From contig OX419758.1 of the NCBI GenBank assembly GCA_948567375.1, positions 3,725,001 to 3,789,000 of the forward strand: a stretch of 64,000 nucleotides of DNA, in the 5' to 3' direction. The notes beneath the pieces are model-generated. The model worked only from the letters and a program-made list of their open reading frames with translations, ran no database searches and was not told where the DNA came from. Source of the DNA: Lunularia cruciata. Taxonomy: Eukaryota > Streptophyta > Marchantiopsida > Lunulariales > Lunulariaceae. This document shows positions 13,101 through 23,371 of this stretch, piece by piece. The stretch's first letter is position 1. Each line of letters opens with the position of its first letter. The translations under genes were made by a program, and so were the position numbers.

Positions 13101-15228
13101 TATAGTCAGAACTTTTCATCCTTTTCTCTGAAATACGTTGGAATGTGATAGCTGTAGAGAAAGAAATATGAAAGCAAGTGTGGAACGTTTGCAGTTGCCC
13201 AGAGGACTTGGAGATTTATCTAAAGGCAGTCGTGGAGAGAGTCCCTCGACTTCCACCGGGAACTCTGAGTGAGGTGTGTATGATCGCACAAAGCATAATG
13301 CGAGGGACTCATGTGCACTCATTCGATCCTCTCGTGTGCTTGCAGTAAAGCGGTCTGCATTAGAGTCCTACCCATAGCATATAGCTTGATTTACTTTGTT
13401 ATGAGCAAATCGATTGAATCAATCCCTGTGGAAGATATGTTACAGACCCATAGCATCATCGAGATGCCAGACCCTTCTCCAGAGAAACTACTATTGGAGG
13501 CTTTCATAGAAACGGATGCTGTTGTTGTCAAACCTGCTCGCGACTTGTTCTCAGAGGTTCCCAATTCGGATACTTTGTCTTGGGAGGGAAAGAGTCGTTG
13601 GTTGGAAGTGACTGTTGGGGTGATTGGACGAAAAGGTGAAATGTATGCTCTTAATCCCAGCATCACCGTCAAGGAGAACGGAGCTGTATTATGTCTTGAA
13701 GAGAAATTTCAAGGTCATCTTACATTTCTCTCTCCATGAAACTCTCTGCCAAATTTATGTGTTTCAGATTCTTCAACTCGGTTCTTGGCGAGACGCTACA
13801 AAGCTTTTCCATATCTGGTAGTACTGTTGTACTACGAACTCAAGCAAAGCTGAAAGTCCAATCGCTAACTAGCCAATTACGCAATGTTGGATGTTGAGTT
13901 CGAGCACCATTTTCCAACCAGGGTGTTCCATACGTTGAGTGAAGTTTCTGTTCTTGCCTAGGAATATAATCATCAGTGCGTTATCAGTGAGACCAGTTGT
14001 ACTTCTCTCGTTTTATTTGTAGGTAGAACTACATCTATAGTACGTGTTGAGATAGCAAGTTAAAGGTGCTTATCTTCGTGATTATTCAAGGCTAACGAGT
14101 GTCAGAAATTTACTGGAAACAGGAGGTACGGGTGTAAATCTGACTCCTCCTCCACGAACCTTAATCAGGTAGGAATGTTCAATCCTTTACCCTAGAAGTT
14201 GCATTTGCTCGTCAGTTGATCTAATAACATGGATATTTACGTATTTCTTCGGGGTTCCCCGGAGAACGTATTTCTATTGGAATCGCCCCACCTGTGTATG
14301 CATATTTTCCTCACGTTCTTGAAGGTGGCTACTCCAAAAGCTGGCAGGTTGATTCGCCTGGCCGAGGGTGCTTGCAGTCGTTTGGATACGCTAGCAGGCT
14401 TCTGCATTTCGCTGAAACCTTTACGAGAAACCTAAGCTATATTTCTTGTCCAGTGAAACTAAATGCGTATTCACAATAAGCTTACAGTAACTTCCCAGTA
14501 GGCTGCACTGCAACACTATTATCCGACCAACTACAACTTTGCTCAGAGGTTCTAACTCACAACTATCCCTGTCAGTGAGGAAGCCATCAAAAGTTGCAGG
14601 AAGAGAATAGAGCTTGTGGCAAACGCTCTCGGGCTCGAGGGTGTGGCACGAATTGATGCTTTTGTTCATGCAGACACCGGAGAAGTACTGTCCCCGGCCA
14701 ATCTTATATTTTGTCTCTAGGGCCAGAGAGTGTATGCATGTACCTTCCAAAATTGTTTCTTCTTTTACTGTGTGCGCGGCAGATAAATTTTATACCCTTC
14801 TCGTACAGCTCAGCAGTCTGTCCATTCGAGCTTGCAGTGGATAAACCCATGACTATGCTGGTCTTCAAAATTTGAGGTTGCAAGATTCACAAACACGTAA
14901 TGAAATCTGGAACAGGTTATTATTATCGAAGCAAACACAGTTCCTGGAATGACTCCTTCTACCGTGCTTATGCATCAGGTATGCTTCAAGGACTTGATGT
15001 TTTTGTCCTTTTGGTTGTTAGCACGTCGAAAACAGTACTAGGATCAGGTATTCTAATGCTCTCAATTTTCAAATTGAACAGGATTTAAAGCATTTAGATC
15101 GGTTGGTGGTTTTTCAGGCACTTGCGGAGGAACCTCCTATTTATCCCAAAACGTTCTTCAAGACAGTGCTGGACTTGGCATCTTCCAAACATGCAGAAAG
15201 TTTGAACGGGTGTTCATCCATTTCGTGA
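1176..15228 (+). CDS. Ddl: Plant-type tandem D-alanine--D-alanine ligase, 3' part of gene
   Basis: ATP-dependent ligation of D-Ala to D-Ala for peptidoglycan precursors; in plants the protein is plastid-linked and consists of two fused ligase domains. Exons: 1176-1256, 1555-1782, 8887-8934, 9542-9778, 10153-10241, 10445-10689, 12239-12307, 12630-12694, 12799-13013, 13195-13273, 13446-13713, 14123-14168, 14576-14684, 14916-14978, 15118-15228. All have GT..AG borders and phases agree, giving 650 residues then TGA. Residues 1-119 are the end of the first, degenerate domain (FDYRRKYLP, LGLRDFARVDGW, MSGMEQTSF). Residues 167-650 form a full second domain: LFGGDTSERQVSL with the catalytic Glu at 178, HGGIGENG (311-318), KPATDGCSTGVARL, GVARIDAF, and the metal/ATP-binding motif EANTVPGMTP (598-607). 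The 5' exons lie left of the window. Three introns are long, two because they contain retroelements. The N at 317 replaces an Asp usual in this loop. Confidence 0.93.
1966..2186 (+). repeat. 5' LTR of copia element
   Basis: A 221-bp LTR with TG..CA ends. A TATATAA box lies at about 2127-2133. Short tandem copies of an ACTGTTCACATG-like motif lie in the first half (about 2010-2050). Confidence 0.95.
2187..2198 (+). promoter_or_regulatory. Primer binding site, initiator tRNA-Met type
   Basis: TGGTGTTAGAGC directly abuts the LTR and resembles the plant copia primer site TGGTATCAGAGC, complementary to initiator tRNA-Met, with two changes. Confidence 0.8.
2428..3808 (+). pseudogene. copia gag and start of protease, frameshifted
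   Basis: The likely start is the ATG at 2428. The N-terminus is an unusual Gly/Ala/Val/Pro tract (GVGPGVGAGVGVG and similar) of about 35 residues, followed by copia Gag features (FNGNYFQSWKHCLALKL). A one-base shift near 2889 breaks the frame; the reading continues from 2885 with NVAKHITNFLGVL and LHLMRSMPPSF. A Ser/Gln/Asn repeat (SGQNSF units) lies at about 3217-3345. A CCHC zinc knuckle follows (CHYCSKKGHHIIDC, about 3391-3432). Protease begins near 3555 with WYKDTAASQHM, where DTA replaces the usual DSG. The frame is then interrupted by the insert at 3814. Confidence 0.88.
3814..5480 (+). mobile_element. Nested TG..CA insertion, candidate solo LTR of a second family
   Basis: This 1,667-bp block starts TGTTAG and ends ATCA. 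It is bounded on both sides by the direct repeat CAGTT (3809-3813 and 5481-5485). Removing it and one repeat restores copia coding in frame (GSFQ then LKETSIF), which proves it is a later insertion. It has no recognisable retroviral domain. Near the right end a short frame reads MSDTSEVRMTEDRPST (about 5404-5451). TG..CA ends with a 5-bp duplication fit a solo LTR. A related fragment in the same gene (about 10859-12215) runs past this end into a gag-like frame, consistent with an LTR/internal border. A 20-bp tandem (GCTTGTGTATATATATGAGT) is doubled near 3931-3970. Confidence 0.85.
5486..7145 (+). pseudogene. copia integrase region and RT linker, broken
   Basis: Resumes after the nested insert. 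The GAG-pre-integrase domain (LWHRRLGHISKNRL) lies at about 5689-5730. The zinc-region end HGKQT is cut by a TGA near 5827, and a frameshift follows. From 5871 the integrase core reads LIHSDVCGPI, then FVTFIDDYTRYTF, VLRSDNGGEY and QQNGVAERKNRTL, which supply the D-D-E catalytic pattern. The end of integrase (FGCIAYAHVP, FLGYDQDSKAYR) is followed by a Ser/Pro-rich linker (about 6640-6800) and the start of the RT region (SSKWFEAIQDELPSIEK). Another frameshift lies near 7075-7145. Confidence 0.93.
7148..8541 (+). pseudogene. copia reverse transcriptase and RNase H, broken
   Basis: RT motifs run in order: KARLVARGFSQVPGIDYTET, VHALDVKTAFLNG, YKALYGIKQSARQWY, and the catalytic box LYVDDCIFAS (about 7585-7614). 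STRPDLAYAVS marks the RT end. Frameshifts near 7990-8060 and 8220 split the RNase H region, whose later part (ALSKAATEAVWLKRLL, MYCDSNSGIDL, KHIDIRFHFVREKV, TADIFSKGL) occupies 8224-8500. The tail VIDNR stops at 8541, just before the polypurine tract. Confidence 0.93.
8553..8565 (+). promoter_or_regulatory. Polypurine tract of copia element
   Basis: The purine-rich run ATTAAGAGGGAG abuts the 3' LTR start, the expected plus-strand priming site. Confidence 0.75.
8566..8787 (+). repeat. 3' LTR of copia element
   Basis: A 222-bp partner of the 5' LTR, with the same ends and a TTCTA duplication right after it. It diverges mainly in the first 90 bp. Confidence 0.95.
9205..9275 (+). repeat. AGTATGTC minisatellite in a Ddl intron
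   Basis: AGTATGTCAAT and AGTATGTCAGAAT alternate about five times, an effective period near 24 bp. It lies in intron 8935-9541. Confidence 0.85.
10859..12215 (+). mobile_element. Rearranged fragment related to the 3814-5480 insert, with a gag-like frame
   Basis: Occupies most of Ddl intron 10690-12238. Its left part aligns with the start of the 3814 insert (AATCTCTAG, AGTGAC, then a CTAATTAGGG block). It then joins directly to sequence matching 5190-5480, including the frame MSDTSEVRMTEDRPST (about 11247-11294). From there it continues where the other copy stops: a possible primer-site-like GGTTATGGGTCC, then GLIGELRELEKLRNTNYKVW with ALEMKCILDSYDCLDL, reminiscent of a copia Gag N-terminus. 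After about 11590 it matches the middle of the insert (GGCACTTTAGGG, GACTCAAGCGT), partly twice (11740-11830 and 12115-12190). Borders are approximate. Confidence 0.7.
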
Positions 15229-17679
15229 ACGCATTCAGTAAGGACTCTGAGTCAAGAGATGCCTGCCGCTTTAGCTATTAAGCTGAATCTTGATGTCCAG
15301 AACCTTCTACCATTGTTGCAGTATGTAGCAGAAGCTTGGCAATTCACTTAAGCAAAATACATGCGCTCAACATATATCTGTAAACGCAGATACCGGTACA
15401 GGGTCTTACCAATAGGGGTTGCCAGTTCAGGTACTTCAGCTTGCTAGAGAAGTGTCTCACTCCACTGGACGTGATCAGCAGGCATTCGTTTAGATATGTC
15501 CCGAAAGATCAGGACCTGCACATAACAACGTTCCATATCCAAATTAATCTTATTGATGTCCTTCTGGGACACCTAAACATGATAAATACCACTGCCATTC
15601 CTGGATTCGGTCTGTGAAATATATTTAGTTTAGTATGGTTACAGGAGCACTCTTTTGGTCTTTTGGGCAATGCCATCATTCTGTCCATCTGCTCTCGAAA
15701 GCAAGGAATTATCTACATCGTCTCGAGTACCTATCCCTCAAGTAATCATTTCCTGAATGATGTATCATAGTTCGCTACTAGTATTGAGCAGGAAATCCCT
15801 CCATCATTCCCAAAGAGTGTTTGTTGTTGATTGTGACAACTCTAGCAAAAGATTTTCAAATTTGGGAAACGGCAGCGATAACTCGAACACGCGGTAATGT
15901 AAACACCCACGCAATGGTGAGGTTTTAAAAAGCGGAGCAGTCCCGCTTTCATGATAGTTACACAAAAGAGTCCTAGAAGTCATCAATGTGCCTGGTTTCT
16001 ATGTGCTCATTTACTCGTCACGCTTTATTATCAAAAGGTATAAGTGCTTTCGGAGTGTTTATGTCTGTTGGCCTGTTGCTTTGAATATGTCCGGGAAACC
16101 AGCATCTCCAATTAACGTCCAAAGGCTACTGATCGTCACATACATCTCGTGAGCACTTTTAGTGCCATCCATCCTGAGTACCAATTTGACACACAGGTTG
16201 AAGCTTCTCCCACAAGAATCACCAAGACCACTAGTTTTATATCCATGGATTTCTACCCTCCATGCACGGAAACTCGTGACATGTCTCTCCAAGTAACACG
16301 GCACAAAATTTTACGCGGAGTTACACTCGCTTCTGCAGCTTACGGTTTTGAAAATCCCTTCTATCTTCCTGCACTGTCTAAAATGTCAAATAGTGGTCCT
16401 CCATGAGATAGATTATGTTGCAGCTCTTTTTAGAACAAACCTGGGACAGTATACTCGGGCTGCTGTAAACTCGGGTTGGGGGTTCGTGACTACCGTGGTT
16501 AAAGTTAGAATCCTCATATGGCGCTGAAAGCCTGAAACGCAACCAGGTGCCACCAGCCGGTAAGTTCCGCTGCGCTCTCTCCGCTACCGGACGGCATTGA
16601 CTGCAAATTCTCGTAACTTAATGCAAAGACGGAAACGCAAACCAATGCCATAATATACCGGGAAGACAGAAGTCGAACATGAAACCACCTACATCTCAGG
16701 CGTATCACGACCGGAGATGCGGGGTTCCCTTAACCACTACAACTGCGCATGGCCGGTTCGAACTTGTGCCGCACCCCTGCCTCTACGTCATGCGGGAGTC
16801 TCATCCAACTAATGTATTTCGCCCTCTATTAACGACGGAAACAGCTGCCGCAGCCCTGCGTTTCCAAGCCGTGCGAGTGCCCTGCAGAAAAGTAAAGTCC
16901 CTCCCATGCTCCCACGTTCTCCGACATTGTCTTGAATCTAAGTTCCTCGCCCAACCCACTTTTGTCTTCTTTAGGAGGTTTGTTGCATGCACAATATATG
17001 CCCCAACACTTTTCTCTCACTTTTGCCAATGATTAACTGGTAGACAGGACTACAAAAATGAATAAAAAGGCCAAAACGAAAGGGTTTTCTTGCAATTTAC
17101 CTAGTCTGATTAAAAAGTTATAAAGCGAGCTGCCTTTCTCGAAACTCTTCAATGCTTGCTAGATATATCTTCAACGGATAATTAGCAAAAGTATTTTCTA
17201 AAAGAGATCATAGGTGATCGATTTTACGGTGGCAACGGTCTCTTATGATGTCCTGCATTTCACTGACAATTGTATTTGCTTTGGATTTCCAAAGCAGTAA
17301 TGATGATAAACAAAAAATCTCTCATTAACAACATGTAGGTTTTTGGATACAGTTCTCAAGCTGAATCTTAGATTATCTTCACCCTCCAAAATAGCAGTCT
17401 CTCAAGATGAGTCTTCTTATGAGTTAACGACATATCGGTTCATATATATGGAGACAAAATTCAAGAGTAAAATGATACGGGAGATGCTATGTGGCGTAAC
17501 CATTAGAACGACGTTTATTTATAGGTTAGGTGATGTCATAGAGGGGAGTACTTAATGTAAATTATGTTCTGATCCTCAATATTTCCATTTGAGAAACTTC
17601 ATTTCCTTAGTTTTGAAGGAAGAGAGAAAGCTGACCGCTCAAGATAACAAGAAGGATGAAAAGACCCATCAAGCCTTAC

Positions 17680-17938
17680 AAAGATGAGCTATAAAAGATA
17701 AAATGGAGCCAAGTCTCAATGGTATGGGTATGAGAAATCTGCCCTATAGGGATAAGATATCCTATCAAGGATAGGTTTGAAAGAAGCAAAAGCAAGTTCT
17801 CAATTGATGAAATATAAGAGATAAAAGAATGGAACTAAACCACCCCAAACCTGGTATGAGAAACCTGCACTATTACACCTAAGATATCCTAACGTGGATA
17901 GTTTTGAAAGAAGCTAAAGCAAGTTCTCGATCGGATGC
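17680..17938 (+). repeat. Diverged tandem duplication, about 126-bp unit
   Basis: Two adjacent units share GGTATGAGAAA (17727 and 17853), a AAGATATCCTA block, and TTGAAAGAAGC followed by AAAGCAAGTTCTC. No coding content is evident. Confidence 0.8.
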
Positions 17939-18810
17939 AATCCAGTGCCAAAAGTGATATTACATATGCTTGAAATACTCGGTGTTTTCCATTCCATGAG
18001 TCAAAGGTTCACAATGGAAAACGGGCAAACAAATTGGACTCAAATTACATACATATCTTCCGCCTTCTTCTCACAGAGGGAGCGACATTAGGTTATTTAA
18101 TCATAAACTATCTAGAAAGAAAGACCGACATATTTATTTATTCATTAATATTAATTTAATTTAATTTATATGAAGTTTCCTGTAAGCCTCATCATAACGA
18201 ATGAAACTTAAATTCAGTTTTACTAAATGAAAGAAGACACGTGACGGTTATGCAGAAAAGGGAAAAGTGATGGGATAAAAGTATGTTGAAAGTTATACCA
18301 AAACGGATAGGGGGTAAATATATCTTTCATTCTTTCACGAACTTTAGATACCCTCGTAGGGAGGCATGTCTATCTTCATAGCATTTAAGCTATAGTTGTA
18401 CTCGTAAGTGTGTGTGAGAAAAGCTCCTGGGCCCCGCTAGCTACCGAAGAAGGTTAATTATTTATGTCAGAAACTCGGCCCTTGACTATATCTAACCAAA
18501 TAATATTAAATCCATACACCTAACAAACCATATCAAACTATACACTGGACAATATTTTCATTTAAATTCCTTCTTTTTTCTACTATTCTTATTCCTTGAC
18601 AGTACAACTTGGGTACAGCTAGAATAGGTTATCTCTTCTTTGTTTTGAATATTTACTAAATAGCTGTTGTTGTTGTTGAAAAGTAGAAGCGTGTAATTTG
18701 TACGTTCGGACGTTGCAGGACATAAAGATAAAGTTGCATCTAGAGGTGATTTGTCAGATTTTGTCTTTATACCCATTTTCAGATTTCTCATATATACTAT
18801 ATTGGGGCTT

Positions 18811-18891
18811 ATCCCCATTTTACCTTTTTAGTCTCTCCCTTGCACGGCTTGATGGGGTCTTCCCATCTTTCGTTTTTTCTAAGCGGTCGCA
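18811..18891 (+). repeat. Dispersed pyrimidine-rich motif, copy a
   Basis: About 80 bp: CCCCATTTTACC, then GTCTCTCCCTTG, then GATGGGGTCTTCCCATC, then CTAAGCGGTCGC. Close relatives occur at 26062-26150 and 54384-54470, with a partial copy at 31411-31442. All are in the same orientation. Not coding as far as I can see. Confidence 0.8.
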
Positions 18892-20700
18892 CTTTTACAC
18901 TTTATACCCATTTTCATTACATCCAAAGTCTATAGCACGTGTTAGACCTTCAATTCAACTGTAATATGTTATTTTGAATCTAATCTTCAAGAATTATAAT
19001 AGAAGAAGAGTAGTTGCAAACGATGTCAACGAAATCTGAATCTTGCAAAGTATGTCATGATAAATCTAGATTCCCGTGTGAGAGAGACTAGCTTTCCCTA
19101 ACTATCAGTATAATAAAGAGTGTTAGAACATCTTTAAAACTTAATTAGTCACTTGCTTCTTGGAGAGAGCCAAAATAGATTGACAACGACTTTGATTAGC
19201 TAGACTTGAAAATAGATATCGTTCATAGGATTTGATGTGTGATTTTGGATGTAAAGTGAATTGTATGTACATTCCATATGACTCTGTTCTGTTATCTACT
19301 TTCATCTTATGTTCTATTTGAACATAAAAATATATAATTCTGGTTTTCAAAATCATAAATACATAATTTTAAAGAAATGATTATACACTTATACTGATTC
19401 TGAAGTAAAAATAGCCAAGGTTTATATATTTTATGATAAAATTTATAAATTTCTTTAGAATTATTCTTTACTTAGACCCAAAGTTTAATCAAATGAGATA
19501 TAGAAGTGTTTTTTTATTTAGAAAAATTATGTTCAAGATAAATAAAAGACTCGTTTCTTACCTTGTTATTGACATTGAACAGTATGTACTAATTAAAATA
19601 TTTTATTAATAATTTATATTTATCCTTATATAATATAGACTAAATTTAAATATTAATTTTTTAATAATTTATTCTTACATAATTCTCATTAGGATTTATA
19701 GGGAAAAAATTAGCTTTAACTTGATACCGCATCCATTCAAATTCATTACTAAAAACCTGATAATATAGTGACTAAGAATGCAGTAGTTACTTATCTTATC
19801 TTTACTGAAGCTAAACAAATTACTACATATATGTTCATTCTCGTGATAGAAAGAAGTCCTTTCATTGATCCCGTTTTTAAACATAATTTTGACTTTCTAC
19901 ATATCGATCAGAAAGCTAAAGCATCTAGCGTGTAAAGGAGAAGCTGAAAAGATCTTAAACTCACACAAGTCAAACCAAAGATACGTTGATCCACTCACTA
20001 TTCTGTGATTTTTGGTATCATCAGATAAGAAGACGTCTTCTCAATAATTGATAAGTGTGGTTAGTCGGAATTCAAATTTCAAGAAACAATGATACCCTTT
20101 TATGGTTTCAGCATATAATATTTTTTTATATGATATTCTAATATGCTTCACCGCAGATAGATCATGATATCATGTTTTATTGCAGATAGATCATGAGGTT
20201 CTATGATTATCTTAAGCAATATGGTTCTTTGAGAATATCGTTTAACTAGTCAAGAGGAAAACCCCTTCTCTCCTCTCTTCTTATGTTGGAATAAGCCTCT
20301 TTAGAATTTATTTTATTCAATAATGAATTTACAATTCAATCTACAGCTTAGATTATATCATCTTTACCATATAGCCCACAAAGAGAATTAAATACTCATA
20401 ACTAGCCACTAACTTCCACGAGTGTCTTTGAATGTTATTTCTATTTTCTTTTCTTTCCCTACTACTATCACTTGACTTTTACTTACTTTGAATGGTTTTA
20501 TTCCTGCTTATACTTCAAAATATCTTCGTTCCCTATTAAAATCTTCAATCTTGAACAGTGCTTATTTACCTTACAAGTCCCACAAATTATTATTTTTGGA
20601 TCTTTCCAATTCAAAGAGGACCGTCGATACAAACATGAGATTATATCAATCTCCTTTGATGAAATGTAAAAGATCTGAAGCCATGAATCTCGTGTAAATT

Positions 20701-23371
20701 TACACTCATGTCAGCTGGAATGTCCAATTCGCGTTTTCTGGGCACACATGATTTCACCAGACATAACTGGAGTGGACTGGACTACCCACTGCAATGGAAA
20801 AGGGTACGGGAATCATGATAACATTCTACCTTGCCAGGCACTCAAAAAGCAGGACCTTCGCTATCTTTTCCAGGTTCGGGTTGATGATGATGACTAGTGG
20901 CAACCCCGAGGATAGTGTGATTGATCACAGTAGCAGTAGCGAGGATAGGCTGGAGTTGATTTACATGCTCATGTCACCTGTCTCTCTTTCTCACTCCTTC
21001 TTACAACGTTATCACTCAGTGTCTTGCTCGCGAATAGAATAGCTATGTGATTTTCAAAGAAATTGTTTTTCGGTGGACCGTTGAGAATCTGGAGCAGCAG
21101 CAGTTGTATGAGTAGTAGTGGTATAGTAGCGGTACAAAGGGAAGCAAACTCCCACTCGCCAGTCCCCCGAGAGCAGTGGAGCAAATCAAAGGCCAGAGGA
21201 AGTGAACTGGAAACTGCCCAGGAAAAATGGAACAGGAAATGGCAGTGCTGCTGCTGCTGATGATCCTGGTGGAGTTGTACTCGTGTTTGGGCTGCAGATA
21301 CTGCAAAGCAGAGGGAGAGAAGAAGGAGAGGATGACATTAGGATTGCCGTCAGAGTAGTTAGGGAGAAGAAGTCTGGAGTGATCTGTCTTATAACTATGT
21401 GATATCGAGCAGAGGTGGGCGTGCACGACTGAAGCCGACCCTTTCTTTCGAGTGTAGAAACAGAAGTATTATAGGAGTAGTAGTAGAAGATCAAGAGGAG
21501 GATGGGATACAGTAGAAAGGAATCAGTTGGACAGACGGATAAAGCTACAACGGCGGAGAAGAGAAACAACCCCCAAATTTGGGGGGGGAGATTTGGCGGC
21601 ATGTCCTGGAGGCGAAATCATATGTCTGAAGAGGGGCGGTGGGAGCAATTAAAGCTCCATGGAAGCTCATCATAATACGCCAGCTGTGAGGAGCCGGGCA
21701 GAAGCAGCAGGAGTAGAAGACCTACAGTGAATTGGTTGTCCCGCTGTTTGGAGGGTGGAGCTTTTAGAGAATGGGTTTGAATTTGACTGACATGCTAAAT
21801 TCTGCCGGTGGGGCGGGATTGAAGACCACCCAAACGGTAACAGCAGCAGCAGCAGCTGCAGTAGTGTAGAAATTCATAGTTGGGTCTCGTACTATACAGG
21901 AGAAGGAGAAGGAGAAGAAGAAGTGTCGTCTTCTGTCGTCGCCTTCGCTGGGGAGGAGGACTTGAAGGAACAGTGGTTGTGGTATTGTTGTGGGGGCCAG
22001 CCACAGCATTTGCTTCCAGGCCACACCAATTACGACCAGAAGCACGTCAATCGTTTGTCAGACAAACGACCTCTGGGGCACCTCCCTGTTGTTCATTGTT
22101 CTACTAATCCACCTCGGGACCAAGTCCTCTCATTCAACCAACTTTCGCTCCTTTTCCCGCTGACTTCCTTCCTTCCTTCTATTTCTCTCCCTCAATCCCA
22201 TTTTTCCCAAGTTTCTTTGACGTCTGCGAGCCTTCCGCGACTCCTCCGCTGAAACTCCTCCTTCTTAACCCCTCCTCCTTACCTTCTTTGTCTCTCCTGT
22301 CACTATCTGTCTCTCTCGTGTCGTCGTCGTCGCAGGTGGGTTTGTTTGAGGGCGTGTGCGATACGCGTATAGAGGGAATTGATGGGAGTTTTGTCGAGTA
22401 CACTGAGAGAGGAGACGAACGAGTGCAGAGAGGGAAAGCTCATGCGGGCAAACGAGAGTGGTGCGGCGTAATCGGGGAACAGCTCAAGAGCTGATTTTGT
22501 TGTCGCCACGGTGTGTGTGTAAGACATCGAAGGAGAAGAGACCGATTGATGTTTGTGACGGTCCTGCTGTGTTGCGAGTTCACATTCTTGTCTTCACCAT
22601 CCGACATTGAGGAGGTACCAACCGGAAAGGAAAGCAAAAAGCAAAATATACTGAACTGAAGCGAGTGACGTGCCTTCGGAGTGGGCCGAGAGAGGGATCA
22701 CAGTTCACACACTTCCTACATTTCTGCCTTTGGATTCTGCTCATGATTTACACAGGAGTTGGTGGTAGAGCTCATCCTGCTATGCCGCGAAGCGTGTCCC
22801 GAACATGTTTACTCTGGGCTAGGCGGGTAAGTGTGCATCCTTCGGAAGGAAGAGGTTTCTGTCCAAGGTAAAAACCATCGTTCGCGGAATGGAAGTCATT
22901 GCTGGTTTGCAAAGGTCTTCTACTGGGGTATGCTTGTCGCAACTAATGGGAGGCGGTGGAGATATTGACGGCGTGTCGAGGCAACAGGAGAAAATCTGTC
23001 TTTACATTTGAGTGCAGTTAGATAAGTCAGCTTGACCGCGCTAGTTGGTGGGCAGAAGCAGCAGCAGCTGCTATTCCCATTCCCAACTATTCCCACCTCA
23101 GCCAGATATTTTCCTTGGTATTTTGAAACTTCTCTGAACTGCACTGACGGAGCCAGTACTGCGGATAATGACATTGTTATTTTTCGGACGGGAACATGTT
23201 CTGAGGTCTCAGTTCAGTGCCACGAATGTTGGAGAATACCTCTATAATTTCTTGTGAACATGCTGCTAAGAGTTTCCTAAGCTATTGCACCAGTTCGAGT
23301 CGTGGTATGCATTGAGGAACTGAAACCCTCGCATCATCCACGAGTTGGTAAAACTGCAAGAGATAGACACC
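20701..23371 (+). other. GC-rich leader/upstream region of the RING gene
   Basis: Rich in AGC/CAG runs (about 21095-21120, 21255-21265, 21842-21865) and a long CT-rich tract (about 22110-22340, ending in a CGT triplet run). CT-rich stretches of this kind are common around plant transcription starts. Several overlapping frames exist on both strands, but all are low-complexity and none matches a family I know. A long 5' UTR, possibly with an intron, is likely; its start cannot be placed. Confidence 0.45.

Larger units (their letters stand above)
15229..20700. other. Gene-poor spacer downstream of Ddl
   Basis: No gene supported. 15229-16430 is ligase 3' flank with short unmatched frames. 16430-17030 is a GC-richer island with short frames on both strands that I do not recognise. 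From about 17040 the sequence becomes AT-rich. It contains a tandem duplication (17680-17938) and one copy of a short dispersed motif (18811-18891). Confidence 0.6.

Noticed and set aside
16149-16406. An 85-codon plus-strand frame
   Set aside because: No family likeness, no splice or promoter support.
21186-22045. Minus-strand frames of 93-138 codons with Leu/Cys/Ser runs
   Set aside because: Reading of AGC/CAG and GAAG simple repeats on the reverse strand; no conserved motif.
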